DNA of 64,000 bases from Sphingomonas palmae. GTDB lineage: Bacteria; Pseudomonadota; Alphaproteobacteria; Sphingomonadales; Sphingomonadaceae. The stretch is from assembly GCF_900109565.1 (NCBI RefSeq), contig NZ_FNZZ01000002.1:617088-681087 (forward strand), in the 5' to 3' direction. The translations under genes were made by a program, and so were the position numbers. Positions 50,985 to 60,409 of the stretch are shown here, piece after piece; positions within the stretch are counted from its first letter, which is position 1; every line of letters starts with the position of its first letter. The notes under the pieces are model-generated. The model was not told the origin of the DNA and made no database searches. It was given only the letters and a program-made list of their open reading frames with translations.

Positions 50985-51719
50985 TTATGCTTTCGCTCGA
51001 ATCATATCGCTAGCCTTCTCCGCGATCATGATCGTGGGTGCGTTCGTGTTTCCTGAAGTGATCCGCGGCATGATGCTCGCATCAACCACCCGCAGTCCTT
51101 CAACGCCGCGAACACGCAGCGATGGATCGACGACCGCTATCGGACCGATCCCCATCGCGCAGGTGCCGACCGGATGGTAGATCGTGCCGCCCGCCGCTCG
51201 GGCGTAGTCGAGCAGGGCGTCGTCGTTCGCCGCAGCTTGCCCCGGCAGCAGCTCGCTTTCGATCAAGTGCGCGAGTGCCGGCTCCGCCGCGACGTCACGG
51301 GCCTGGCGTAGTCCCGACACCAGAACCTCGCGGTCCAGCGCATCCGCGAGATAATTGGGTTGGATGCCGGGCGGGATGGTCGCGTCCGGCGAGCGGATTT
51401 CGACCGCCCCTCGCGACTCTGGACGTAGCTGACAGACGGCGAAGGTCAGGCCCGGCGAACGCTCCAGCTCCATCACTCCACGCGCCGCAAACGCTTGCAG
51501 GTCCATCGTCGCGGGGAGGATGTGGAACTGCAGGTCCGGAGAAGCGAGGCCGGGGCGCGATCTCGTGAACGCGGCGACGTGCGCGGCAGACAACGCAAGA
51601 AGACCGCGACGTCGCAGCAGGTAGCGGACGACCTGACCTGCCAGCGGGATACCGCGCGACATCCCGTTGATCGACGGAACCTTCGGCTTGAGCCGGAACA
51701 TCATGCTGGCGATGAAGTG
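50985..51719 (-). pseudogene. 3' fragment of a GMC oxidoreductase (choline dehydrogenase-like)
   Basis: About 244 residues match the C-terminal half of GMC-type FAD dehydrogenases: H-F-I-A-S-M-M-F-R-L-K at the break, L-Q-F-H-I-L-P, and the C-terminal [14 protein letters not shown] with [23 protein letters not shown]. The N-terminal FAD-binding half is missing; upstream of 51719 the frame continues only as antisense of the chrA fragment. The enzyme cannot fold without the FAD domain. Confidence 0.85.
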
Positions 51720-52437
51720 GGGTGAGACGGTGCGCACGGGACTGGTCTGGCTCGCCCTCTGGTTGCTGCCCGTGGCGGCGCTGCTGATCGCACTCGGACC
51801 CAATGACGTGTTCAGCCATATCGCGACCTTCTTCTCGACGATGGCAATCGTGACGTTCGGGGGAGCCTATGCCGTACTCGCCTATGTCGCGCAGCAGGCG
51901 GTCGAGAATTATGGCTGGCTAGAGCCGAAGGAGATGCTGGACGGCCTCGGCATGGCAGAGACGACGCCTGGGCCGTTGATCATGGTCCTGCAACTCGTCG
52001 GTTTCCTCGGCGCCTATCGCGATCCAGGCGGGCTGTCGCCGCTGACGGCCGGCACACTCGGCGGCCTGCTCGCCACCTGGGTGACGTTCGTGCCCTGCTT
52101 CCTGTGGATCTTCCTGGGCGCTCCATTCATCGAGCAACTGCGCGGTAATGCCGCGGTCGCCGCCGCGCTATCCGCCATCACCGCGGCTGTCGTAGGGGTC
52201 GCCCTGAACCTTGCTGTCTGGTTCGCGCTGCACACGCTGTTCCGCAAGACGAGATCGGTGGCCGCGGGCCCGTTCCGCTTCGATGCGCCGGTATTGGCCA
52301 GCATCGACCCGGCAGCCCTCGTTCTGTCGCTGGGTGCCGCATATTCGATCTTTATGACGCGGGCGGGGGTGATTACGACCTTGCTGGCAACGTCGGCCGC
52401 GGGCCTGGCGATCTTTGGATTTGGAGCGATCCGGTGA
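51703..52437 (+). pseudogene. chrA: 3' half of a chromate transporter
   Basis: 244 residues match the second half of ChrA: V-T-F-G-G-A-Y-A-V-L-A-Y-V-A-Q-Q-A-V, then A-E-T-T-P-G-P-L-I-M-V-L-Q and W-V-T-F-V-P-C-F-L-W-I-F-L-G-A-P. A full long-chain ChrA has about 400 residues in two homologous halves; the first is missing. The ATGs at 51703 and 51712 may be fortuitous. Short, single-half CHR proteins exist, so remaining function is not excluded, but the break with the GMC fragment argues for a deletion scar. Confidence 0.82.
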
Positions 52438-52538
52438 AGGACGAAGAAAAAACCTTCAACGGGATTGATCGCCGTCTAGCGCTGAGCCTTAGTGTCGCCG
52501 CGGTTGCCGCCTCGCAAATGGGGTCGGCTTTCGCGTAA
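52434..52538 (+). pseudogene. Orphan signal-peptide fragment after chrA
   Basis: GTG at 52434 overlaps the chrA stop (GTGA). The 34-residue frame has D-R-R-L-A-L-S-L-S-V-A-A-V-A-A-S-Q-M-G-S-A-F-A and stops at the expected cleavage site. Another frame continues past it (L-S-L-V-M-S-A-N-I-R-N-K-P-L-V-E-L-N-G-D) and ends at 52663. This looks like the start of an exported protein broken by a frameshift. The protein is not recognised. Confidence 0.55.
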
Positions 52539-52689
52539 GGCCCTGCCAGTCCGTCGCCGCGCGGCAACCTAAGCTTGGTGATGTCAGCGAATATCCGCAA
52601 CAAACCGCTTGTGGAGCTCAATGGCGATGTCGTCGCCGGCTTGGCGTCGGAGGCGAGCGTGACCTGATGTTTGATCAGACGGGGCTAGG

Positions 52690-53976
52690 TCAGGCCAACG
52701 CCTCGCTCTGGCTCAGCAGGATCTGCTCCCGTCTGGCGACGATCAGCGGCACCAGCGTCTGCCCCGCGACGTTGACCGCAGTTCGCCCCATGTCGAGGAT
52801 CGGGTCGATCGCCAGCAGCAGCCCGGCGCCGGCGAGCGGCAGTCCCAGCGTCGACAAGGTCAGCGTCAGCATCACCGCCGCGCCGGTCAGCCCTGCGGTA
52901 GCAGCCGACCCCAGCACCGAGACGAACGCGATCAGGAAATAGTCGCTCAGGTGAAGCGGGACGTTGAAGAATTGCGCGACGAAGATCGCCGACACCGCGG
53001 GGTAGATCGCCGCGCAGCCGTCCATCTTGGTCGTAGAGCCGAGCGGCACCGCGAATGCCGAATAGGAGCGCGGCACGCCGAGCGCGCGCTCGGTCACCTC
53101 CTCGGTCAGCGGCAGCGTGCCGACCGAGGAGCGCGACACGAAGCCGAGCTGGATCGCGGGCCAGGCGCGGCGGAAGAACCACGCTGGACTGATCCCGTGG
53201 AGCAGCAGCAGGGCAGGATAAACGACGAACAGGACAAGGAAGAGGCCGAGGTAGACCGCACCCGCGAACGCGCCGAGCGACGAAAGCGTGTCCCATCCGT
53301 AGCGCACCACCGCGTCGCCGATCAGCGCGGCCGATCCGATCGGCGTCAGCGCGATGATCCAGCGCAGCAACCGGCGAAAGACCGCGAGCGCGGAGGTGTT
53401 GAACGCCAGGAACGCCGCACCCGCGTCGCCGACGCGCACCGCAGCGGCGCCGATCGCGATCGCCGCGACGATGATCTGCAGCACGTTGAAGCCAAGCGTG
53501 GTCGACACCGCGCCGTCCTTGACGCTCGACGCGGCGGACAGGCCCAGCATGTTGGCGGGGACGAGCCCGGTCAGGAAGTCGAGCCACGATCCGCGCGTCG
53601 TCGGCATCTCGGCGGCGGCGGCGCTGACGTCGGCGCGGATACCGGGCTCGATCACGAGGCCGAGCGTGATGCCGATCGTGACCGCGATCAGTGAGGTAAT
53701 GGCGAACCACAACAGCGTCTGCGTCACCAGCCGCGCGGCGTTGTTCAGGTCGCGCAGCGCCGCGATCGATCCGACGATCGCGGTGAAGACCAACGCCGGC
53801 ACCAGTGCCTTCAGCAACTGAACGAAGATGGTGCCGATCGTGTGGAGCGTCACCGCGAGCGCGCCGTCGACGCCGCCGGTCTGTCGCGCGACCAGGCCGA
53901 GTGCCAGGCCCGCGACCATGCCGACGAGGACCTGCACACCGAACGACGGCAGGCGATTGGGCGTGTGAGTGCTCAT
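52690..53976 (-). CDS. DAACS family dicarboxylate/amino acid:cation symporter
   Basis: 428 residues of the SLC1-like fold with about eight membrane helices and two hairpins. S-S-V-G-T-L-P-L-T is the HP1 serine-rich motif, and T-T-K-M-D-G-C-A is the N-M-D-G-T-like unwound segment of TM7. It imports dicarboxylates or acidic/neutral amino acids with Na+ or H+. The start at 53976 is chosen over the longer frame because it gives the family N-terminus. It lies next to the TonB receptor gene on the same strand. Confidence 0.9.
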   Translation of the reverse strand: MSTHTPNRLPSFGVQVLVGMVAGLALGLVARQTGGVDGALAVTLHTIGTIFVQLLKALVPALVFTAIVGSIAALRDLNNAARLVTQTLLWFAITSLIAVTIGITLGLVIEPGIRADVSAAAAEMPTTRGSWLDFLTGLVPANMLGLSAASSVKDGAVSTTLGFNVLQIIVAAIAIGAAAVRVGDAGAAFLAFNTSALAVFRRLLRWIIALTPIGSAALIGDAVVRYGWDTLSSLGAFAGAVYLGLFLVLFVVYPALLLLHGISPAWFFRRAWPAIQLGFVSRSSVGTLPLTEEVTERALGVPRSYSAFAVPLGSTTKMDGCAAIYPAVSAIFVAQFFNVPLHLSDYFLIAFVSVLGSAATAGLTGAAVMLTLTLSTLGLPLAGAGLLLAIDPILDMGRTAVNVAGQTLVPLIVARREQILLSQSEALA

Positions 53977-54091
53977 GAACGAACAGATGGGCGGTCGCGC
54001 CGGCTGGGCCAAACAAGCAATAGTGTCGGCAACAAAAGCCATGAATGGCCAACGACCCCCGTGGACTGCGATGACCCCATGCGGTCCGCCG

Positions 54092-56572
54092 TCACCAGTT
54101 CAGCCCGGCGCGAACGTAGAGGAAGCGTCCGTTGAACCCGAACGGCGAGTAATAGGGGAAGCCCAGCACGCCGGTCGAGTTGTTCGCGATCGAGGTTTGT
54201 CGCGGATAAACGTCGAACAGGTTGCTCACCCCCAGGCCGATCTGCGCACCGCGGGTGGCGGAATAGCGCAGCTCGAAATCGGTGATCGCGCGGTCGCCGG
54301 TGCGGACATCGGCAGCGGGTGTCGTTCCCGGCTGGTTGACGTCACCGTAATAGGTCACGCGTGCGAGCGCGCCGATCTGGTCGAGCGACCAGTCGATCGT
54401 GCCCGTCACCTTCTGCTGCGGGGTGCCATCCTCCAGCGTCAGGATGCGGCTACGTGCGAACAATGTCGGCGCGGGGTCGAGTGTCGCGGTGGAGGTGGGC
54501 ACGCGCGTGACCTTCACGTCGTTGATGTTGCCCGCGACCGTGAAATCGAACGCACCCGCGCCCGTCGTGCGCCAGCGATAATGCGCGACCGCGTCGATCC
54601 CCTTGGTGGTGGACGCCAGCCCGTTGATGAAGAAGCGCGCGGCGGCCACCCCGGTGTTGGTTTGGGCAAGGATCGCCTGCACCTGCGGATTGCCGGCACC
54701 GGCGATATTCTCCGACAAACCGATCTGATCGCGGATGTGGATGCGATATGCGTCGATCGTCAGGTCGAACCCGCCGGCGCGGATCACCGTGCCGAGCGAC
54801 AGGTTGGTCGACTTCTCGGGTTCGAGCGGCAAACCGCCGAGCGCGCGTCCGACCTCGCTGGTCGACGGCACCGTGCCCGTCAGCACGGGCACGCCGTTGG
54901 TCACCACCGAGGCGACCTGCGTGAAATATTGCTGCTGGAGCGAGGGCGCCCGGAAGCCGGTCGACGCGGTGCCGCGCAACGCGAACCAGTCGGCGACGTC
55001 GTAGCGTGCGGACAGCTTGCCGTTCGCGGTGCTGCCGAAATCGGAATAATCCTCGGCGCGGCCGGCAATGCCGAACAACAGCCTGTCGGTCACCTGCGCC
55101 TCGACGTCGACGTAGACGCTGCCGCTGCGGCGGCTGCGCTTCGTCGCGTTGCGGGGATCGAAGCCACCAAATCCTTGTGCACCAGGCGCCGAGCCCGCGA
55201 CCGCGTCGGTCGCACCCGCGGGATAACCGTAGGACGCGCGCTCGCCCGCGCTGATCTTGTATCCTTCGCGGCGCCCTTCGATGCCGACTGCGAGGTTCAG
55301 CGACTGGAACACGTCGAACTTGCGCGTGACGTCCAGGCCGGCGACATATTGGTCATAGGCGACCTCACCGTCGTAGAAGTTGCGCGGGGTGGCCGAGCCA
55401 TAAGCGTAATTGGCCGAGTTGAGCGTGCGGAAATCAACCGTGTTGCGCCCGTAGCTGAGCGACAGGTCGAGGTCGAAACCGCCGAGCGTGCTGCGCAGGC
55501 CCGCTGCCGAGTTGATGTCCTTGGTCTTGGTGTTGATGAGCGGCAGGAACCCGTCCGGGTAGCCCGCGAGCGCGAGCTGGCGCCGCGTCGTCGCCGCCGC
55601 GGTGGTCTGCGCCGCGGGATTGACGCGCGGGAATGCCGCACTGCGCGTGTCGCGTTCCTGGTATCCGCCGAATGCGTACAGGCTGAGATTGTCGGTCAGC
55701 GAGGTGCCCGCATTGACGAAGCCGGTATATTGCTCGACCTCCGGATCGCCGTAGCGACCGGTCACGCGCGCGGGGGAAACGCGGGTGTCGAGATCGGCGC
55801 GATTGGTCGGCTGCCGCTTCAGATACTCGCCGGTCAGCGTGACGAAGCCGTCGTCGCCGAACCCGATGCCCTGCCACGCCGACACGGTGACACTGTTCTC
55901 GCCCGTCACGTGGCGGCTGTTGCGCGCGGTATCGACCTGCGTGTCGTAGAAGCCGTAATTGACCTGCGCGCCGCCGCCGGAGCGCGCCTCGCGCAGGCGC
56001 AGGTTGATGACCCCCGCGATCGCGTCCGAGCCGTATTGCGCCGACGCACCGTCGCGCAGCACCTCGATCCGGTCGAGCGCGAACGTCGGCACGGTGTTGA
56101 GGTCGACCGCCGCCGATCCGCGCCCGACGGTGCCGTTGGTGTTGAGATTGGCCGAGGTGTGCCCACGGATGCCGTTGATCAGCACCAGCGTCTGATCGGG
56201 CGACAGGCCGCGCAGCGTCGCCGGACGGATCGCGTCGGTGGCGTCGTTGGCGGATGGACGCGGAAAGTCGATCGACGGCGCGATCGTCGCGAGTGCGGCA
56301 GCGACCTCGGTCGTGCCCTGGCGTTGCAGGCTGGCCGCGCTCAGCACATCGACCGGCGACACGCTGTCGAGCCGGGTGCGTCCGGCGGCGCGCGTGCCGG
56401 TCACGATGATGTCGTTGCCCTCGTCGGCAGTGGTCGCCGCGTCGGCCGCGGGTGCCGCCTGCGCGGGTTCGGCGACGGCAGGCGTGCCCGGCGTCGGCGT
56501 CTGCGCATCGGCAAGCGGCGCGACGAGCGCGAGGACAGACGCTCCGGCAAGTGCGAGCGGGCGGTATGTCAT
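54092..56572 (-). CDS. TonB-dependent outer membrane receptor
   Basis: 826 residues. A signal peptide ends near P-L-A-D-A-Q; a Thr/Pro/Ala-rich stretch follows. The plug starts about residue 50 with D-I-I-V-T-G-T-R-A-A-G-R-T-R and includes I-R-P-A-T-L-R-G-L-S-P-D-Q-T-L-V-L-I-N-G-I-R-G-H; D-A-I-A-G-V-I-N-L is the plug end motif. The 22-strand barrel closes with F-L-Y-V-R-A-G-L-N-W. It takes up a large or scarce ligand. With the neighbouring sulfur/amino-acid genes, the ligand may be a conjugated amino acid or peptide. Confidence 0.93.
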   Translation of the reverse strand: MTYRPLALAGASVLALVAPLADAQTPTPGTPAVAEPAQAAPAADAATTADEGNDIIVTGTRAAGRTRLDSVSPVDVLSAASLQRQGTTEVAAALATIAPSIDFPRPSANDATDAIRPATLRGLSPDQTLVLINGIRGHTSANLNTNGTVGRGSAAVDLNTVPTFALDRIEVLRDGASAQYGSDAIAGVINLRLREARSGGGAQVNYGFYDTQVDTARNSRHVTGENSVTVSAWQGIGFGDDGFVTLTGEYLKRQPTNRADLDTRVSPARVTGRYGDPEVEQYTGFVNAGTSLTDNLSLYAFGGYQERDTRSAAFPRVNPAAQTTAAATTRRQLALAGYPDGFLPLINTKTKDINSAAGLRSTLGGFDLDLSLSYGRNTVDFRTLNSANYAYGSATPRNFYDGEVAYDQYVAGLDVTRKFDVFQSLNLAVGIEGRREGYKISAGERASYGYPAGATDAVAGSAPGAQGFGGFDPRNATKRSRRSGSVYVDVEAQVTDRLLFGIAGRAEDYSDFGSTANGKLSARYDVADWFALRGTASTGFRAPSLQQQYFTQVASVVTNGVPVLTGTVPSTSEVGRALGGLPLEPEKSTNLSLGTVIRAGGFDLTIDAYRIHIRDQIGLSENIAGAGNPQVQAILAQTNTGVAAARFFINGLASTTKGIDAVAHYRWRTTGAGAFDFTVAGNINDVKVTRVPTSTATLDPAPTLFARSRILTLEDGTPQQKVTGTIDWSLDQIGALARVTYYGDVNQPGTTPAADVRTGDRAITDFELRYSATRGAQIGLGVSNLFDVYPRQTSIANNSTGVLGFPYYSPFGFNGRFLYVRAGLNW

Positions 56573-56688
56573 GCAGGGCACCCCTTTTGATTGGTGGCTT
56601 GGCCACGCGTTCTTATTCAGCATCAAGAAACGGTCTGCCCGCCTGTTCCGCGCTGGCCCGACCGGCTCACGTTTCTGGAAAACAGAGT

Positions 56689-56713
56689 GGCTCGCCGGAC
56701 ACACCGGCGAGCC
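56689..56713 (-). terminator. Terminator-like hairpin between the small lipoprotein and the TonB receptor
   Basis: GGCTCGCCGG-ACACA-CCGGCGAGCC forms a perfect ten-base-pair stem. On the minus strand it is followed by ACTCTGTTTTCC. It lies after the small lipoprotein gene and before the TonB receptor start, so the receptor probably has its own promoter. Confidence 0.65.
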
Positions 56714-56764
56714 TCAGGTTGTGCTAGGGAGCATCCTGGCGGGTTGGTGAAAGAGTGTAAGGCG

Positions 56765-56977
56765 TCAGAAAGCATTGCCCACGGAGCTGTTGGCGTTCGT
56801 CACGGTCGCATTGTCGATGGGGGCCGCCGCCAGCGCGGCGTCGTTCTCGGTCAGTGCGTCTTCGTCGTTCAGCACAATGTCGCTGCCCGCACCGGTATTG
56901 GTGGCTTCATCCGACCTGCCGCAGGCGGCGATGCCGAGTGCGAGCGACAGCGCGAGCGTGGTGACAATTTTCTTCAA
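56765..56977 (-). CDS. Small lipoprotein
   Basis: 70 residues. TTG at 56977 is the start: AAGGAGGTAACC, a full anti-SD match, lies just before it, and there is no ATG. The signal peptide ends in L-G-I-A-A-C, a clear lipobox. The mature part is acidic and Asn/Ala-rich (N-D-E-D-A-L-T-E-N-D-A-A). Function unknown. It lies 20 bases after the C26 hydrolase on the same strand. Confidence 0.78.
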   Translation of the reverse strand: MKKIVTTLALSLALGIAACGRSDEATNTGAGSDIVLNDEDALTENDAALAAAPIDNATVTNANSSVGNAF

Positions 56978-56997
56978 GGTTACCTCCTTTGTGACGA

Positions 56998-57786
56998 TCA
57001 AAGCGGGAATGACGCAGGTGTTGCGGCAACGCCGCGATGGATCGCGGCACTGTCGCGCAGCGCTTGGCCGAACAGCGAAAAGAAACCGCGGTTGGCGGGG
57101 TTCGCCTCGACGTCCCATTCGGGATGCCATTGCACCGCCAGCACCTCGGCGCCGCAAGGACGCGCCGCGACCGCCTCGACCACCGCGTCGCCCGACGCAC
57201 GCGCCTCGATCGACAGGTCGCGGCCCAACCGGTCGATTGCCTGTTCGTGGACCGAATTGACGGAGACCGAACGGCGACCCGTCTCGCGTGCCAGCCGGCC
57301 GCCGGCCGTCAGTTCGACGTCGTGATGATGGTCGAACAGCTCGGCATAGGGCCGCGCGTCCCAGCCGCCACGCAGGTGACGCTCGCGACACGGCTCGCGC
57401 GACAATGTGCCACCGAACAGGACGTTCAGCTCCTGCAAGCCGCGGCAGATACCGAACACCGGCTTGCCCGCCTCGATCATCCGTGAAGAGAGCGTGAGCG
57501 CGACTTCATCGCGATCGTCGTCGCGAACGCCGTCATCCACCGCGCCGCCGTAGCGATGCGCGGCGACGTTGGAGCGCGAGCCGGTGAGCAGCAGACCGTC
57601 GAGGTGATCGCTCAGCGCGCCCGCGTCGCTCACATCGACGATCGCAGGCACCAGCATCACGCATGCGCCGGCATAATGGACGAGCGGCGCGACGAAGCGG
57701 CTGGCGACCGCCTGGATCGGCCGCTGCGCCACCTCGTTGCAGCACAGCACCCCCACCAGCGGCTTGCGTGCTCCACTCACGTTCAT
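56998..57786 (-). CDS. Peptidase C26 gamma-glutamyl hydrolase (PuuD-like class I GATase)
   Basis: 262 residues. G-I-C-R-G-L-Q-E carries the nucleophile Cys near residue 115, and Q-W-H-P-E-W the His and Glu near 220. These match the PuuD-type gamma-glutamyl-GABA hydrolase family, which frees amines or amino acids from a gamma-glutamyl carrier. The ATG overlaps the stop of the serine acetyltransferase gene (ATGA), so the two are translated together. Confidence 0.87.
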   Translation of the reverse strand: MNVSGARKPLVGVLCCNEVAQRPIQAVASRFVAPLVHYAGACVMLVPAIVDVSDAGALSDHLDGLLLTGSRSNVAAHRYGGAVDDGVRDDDRDEVALTLSSRMIEAGKPVFGICRGLQELNVLFGGTLSREPCRERHLRGGWDARPYAELFDHHHDVELTAGGRLARETGRRSVSVNSVHEQAIDRLGRDLSIEARASGDAVVEAVAARPCGAEVLAVQWHPEWDVEANPANRGFFSLFGQALRDSAAIHRGVAATPASFPL

Positions 57787-58739
57787 TGCTCCGCCAACCG
57801 CTCACGCACCGCCTGCGCACCAACGGCATTGAGCACGCGCGCCTCGGGTTGCGAGACGATGCTGCCCGCGGGCACGTCGCTCAGCAGCCAGACGTTGCCC
57901 CCGATCGTCGCGCCCTCCCCGATCGTAACGCGTCCCAAGATCGTCGATCCGGCATAGATCACCACATCGTCCTCGACGATCGGGTGACGCGCGTGGCGGC
58001 TGCGCGGGGTCGGCGCCGCGTCGCCCGGCGGCGTGCGCGCGCCGAGCGTGACGTGCTGGTAGAGCCGCACGCGCGCGCCGATGATCGCGGTTTCGCCGAT
58101 GACGACCCCGGTGCCGTGATCGATGAAGAAGCTTTGGCCGATCGTCGCGCCGGGATGGATGTCGATCCCCGTCCGCTCATTGGCCAGTTCGGAGATCAAT
58201 CGTGCCACGATCGGCGCGCCGAGCTGAAACAGCTGATGCGCGACGCGGTGATGCAGGCTTGCGATCGCACCGGGATAGCAGAGCAGGATCTCGTCCTCGC
58301 TGCGCGCCGCCGGATCGCCCAGGAACGCCGCGGCGACATCGCTGTCGATCAGCGCACGGACTTCATCCAGGGCCGCCATGAACAGTCGCACGATCGTCGC
58401 CGGCTGATCGGCGTCGAACCCGGCTCCGCGTGCCTCATCCTCCCAATAGGACAGCTCGGCGGCGACCTCGCGCTCCAGCTCGGTGGCGAGCGCGATCAGC
58501 TTGGCCGCGACGAAGCCATCCTCGTCGCGCACATCGCCGATGAAGCCGCCAAGCCGCCGCGGGAACAAGGCGGACGCGATCAGGTCCATCAACGCCGCCA
58601 CGCCGCGGCGGGACGGGAATGCGCCGACCGGCCGATGGGCCGAACGACGGCGCGCCTCGTCACGCACGGAACGAAGTGCCGTCACCGCAGTGTCGATCGC
58701 CGATCGCCCGCCCGAGCGCGGAAGCGCTGCGAAGCTCAT
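57783..58739 (-). CDS. epsC: Serine O-acetyltransferase (EpsC/CysE family)
   Basis: 318 residues. The N-terminal ~160 are helical, the rest is the hexapeptide left-handed helix with G-I-D-I-H-P-G-A-T-I-G, F-F-I-D-H-G-T-G-V-V-I-G-E-T-A and G-N-V-W. Active-site His in D-I-H-P and D-H-G-T-G are present. The enzyme acetylates L-serine with acetyl-CoA to give O-acetylserine, the acceptor for sulfide in cysteine synthesis. It is first in the left arm of the divergent locus. Confidence 0.9.
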   Translation of the reverse strand: MSFAALPRSGGRSAIDTAVTALRSVRDEARRRSAHRPVGAFPSRRGVAALMDLIASALFPRRLGGFIGDVRDEDGFVAAKLIALATELEREVAAELSYWEDEARGAGFDADQPATIVRLFMAALDEVRALIDSDVAAAFLGDPAARSEDEILLCYPGAIASLHHRVAHQLFQLGAPIVARLISELANERTGIDIHPGATIGQSFFIDHGTGVVIGETAIIGARVRLYQHVTLGARTPPGDAAPTPRSRHARHPIVEDDVVIYAGSTILGRVTIGEGATIGGNVWLLSDVPAGSIVSQPEARVLNAVGAQAVRERLAEQ

Positions 58740-58954
58740 CGACCAGCACCACCCGGCCGGTGGACAGGCACCGGTAAAAAGACAGGTGACTGGAGGATCG
58801 AGGACATGCGCAGCGGTAAACTCCTGTCGAGCAGGATATCCCAGCTTTACAGTAGGTGTTAAAACGATTGCTAGACCGCCGCAAAGGCAACCTATCGACC
58901 GGCCGCGACATTCCTGTGGCGGCGAACCCCGCTCGACGTTTCGAGGACAACTAC
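58740..58954. promoter_or_regulatory. Divergent control region between epsC and the FAD-binding gene
   Basis: 215 bases separating the two arms. TTTACA (58846-58851) with a 17-base spacer could serve the right arm, and the same stretch read on the minus strand (TTAACA, then GATATC after 16 bases) the left arm. Neither is close to consensus. A CysB-like or other sulfur-responsive site was not recognised. Confidence 0.35.
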
Positions 58955-60226
58955 TTGATCAAGCATGTGACGATCATCGGCGGCGGCTTCTCGGGAACGT
59001 TGCTCGCGATCAACCTGCTGCGACACGACGGGCCGCGTGTGACCCTGATCGAACGAGCGGCGCTGGGTCGTGGCATCGCCTATGGAACGCGCCAGACGGA
59101 ACACCTGCTGAACGTGCGCACCGCGAACATGAGCGCCTTTCCCGATCAGCCCGACCATCTCGTGCGCTGGTTGTCGAGCCACGACCACGGCTTCGATGCC
59201 GCGGATTTCATCCCGCGCGGTCTTTACGGCGGCTATCTGCGCGATCTGCTCGACACCGCCGCGGCGTCATCGCCCAGACGGCTTGATCTCGTCGCGGCGG
59301 ACGCTCTCGCCGTGGAGGAGCGCGGTGACGGCCACCGCGTTCGTTTGTCGGATGGTCACCACGTTGACACCGATGCGGTCGTGCTGGCGCTCGGCAACCT
59401 GCCGCCACACGTCCCCGCCACGCTGCAGCCGGTCGCGGGCCATCCGGCCTTCATCCGCAATCCCTGGAGCATACAACCAACGCTGGGCGATCTGGCGCAC
59501 GGCCTGAGCGAGGCTGACACACTGCTGCTGATCGGTAGCGGATTGACGATGGTCGACGTGGCGGTGCAGCTCGACAGCGCCGGGTTCAAGGGCCGGATGA
59601 TCGCGATTTCCCGCCGCGGACTTCTGCCGCATCGCCATGCCTCGGGCGGCGCCCACCCGGCACGGCGACGCGAGCGGCCGGCGCCGCCATTGTCACGAAT
59701 GCTGCGCGCGGTTCGCGACCGCGCGTCCGACATCGGCTGGCGCAGCGCAGTGGACGAGCTGCGCCCCTTCACGCAGGCGATCTGGCAGAGTGCCGATGAC
59801 GCGACCCGCGCGCGCTTTCTGCGCCATCTGCGTCCGTGGTGGGACGTGCACCGCCACCGGCTTGCCCCCAGGGTGGCCGATCGGATCGCGTGCCTGATCG
59901 AGGCTGGCCGACTGGAGGTACGCGCCGGCAAGATCTGTCGCACAAAGGTCGCCGACAAGAAGCTCAACGTCGTGTGGCGCGCACGCGGTACGGCCACCAC
60001 CACCACGCTGGATGTGTCGCGCATCATCAATTGCGTCGGCCCGCAGGGTGACGTGACGCAGGTGGACGAACCGTTGCTGGGCGACATGATCGCGAACGGC
60101 ACCATACGTCCCGACGCGGAGCGGCTTGGGATCGATGTCGACGCGACGGCACGTGTCCGCTCGTTCGACGGGCAAGCGAACGAGAGCATCTTCGCCGTCG
60201 GGCCGATGACACGAGGCGCGTTCTAG
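58955..60226 (+). CDS. FAD/NAD(P)-binding protein (PF13454 type), cut short by an amber codon
   Basis: 423 residues to the TAG. V-T-I-I-G-G-G-F-S-G-T-L-L-A is the FAD motif, L-L-I-G-S-G-L-T-M-V-D-V-A-V the NAD(P) motif, and I-N-C-V-G-P the C-terminal FAD block. The visible end is G-P-M-T-R-G-A-F. In the family the next residues are Trp-Glu; here the Trp position is TAG, and the frame after it (E-I-T-A-V-P-D-I-R, ending at 60319) continues the homology. TTG at 58955 with GAGGAC upstream is the best start. The loss is ~31 residues. Confidence 0.82.
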   Translation: MIKHVTIIGGGFSGTLLAINLLRHDGPRVTLIERAALGRGIAYGTRQTEHLLNVRTANMSAFPDQPDHLVRWLSSHDHGFDAADFIPRGLYGGYLRDLLDTAAASSPRRLDLVAADALAVEERGDGHRVRLSDGHHVDTDAVVLALGNLPPHVPATLQPVAGHPAFIRNPWSIQPTLGDLAHGLSEADTLLLIGSGLTMVDVAVQLDSAGFKGRMIAISRRGLLPHRHASGGAHPARRRERPAPPLSRMLRAVRDRASDIGWRSAVDELRPFTQAIWQSADDATRARFLRHLRPWWDVHRHRLAPRVADRIACLIEAGRLEVRAGKICRTKVADKKLNVVWRARGTATTTTLDVSRIINCVGPQGDVTQVDEPLLGDMIANGTIRPDAERLGIDVDATARVRSFDGQANESIFAVGPMTRGAF

Positions 60227-60319
60227 GAGATCACCGCGGTGCCCGACATCCGGCGTCAGGTGTGGGACCTCGCGCGCTACCTGTCGAACGCCCACTGGGT
60301 CGCAGGCGAAGGCCTGTGA
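60227..60319 (+). pseudogene. C-terminal continuation of the FAD/NAD(P)-binding protein after the TAG
   Basis: Thirty residues in the same frame as 58955-60226 follow the amber codon and end at TGA 60319 with A-L/R-Y-L-S-N-A-H-W-V-A-G-E-G-L. They read as the family's C-terminal helix (V-P-D-I-R-R-Q-V-W-D-L-A-R-Y-L). They would only be made if TAG is read through. Confidence 0.7.
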
Positions 60320-60409
60320 CCGGCGAGCTCTGCCCGACAAGCTGACGTGCCAGACGGCAAAGCGAAACTTCGCTCCACCAGCTGCAAGGTGCTTTAATCG
60401 GTGGTTGCC

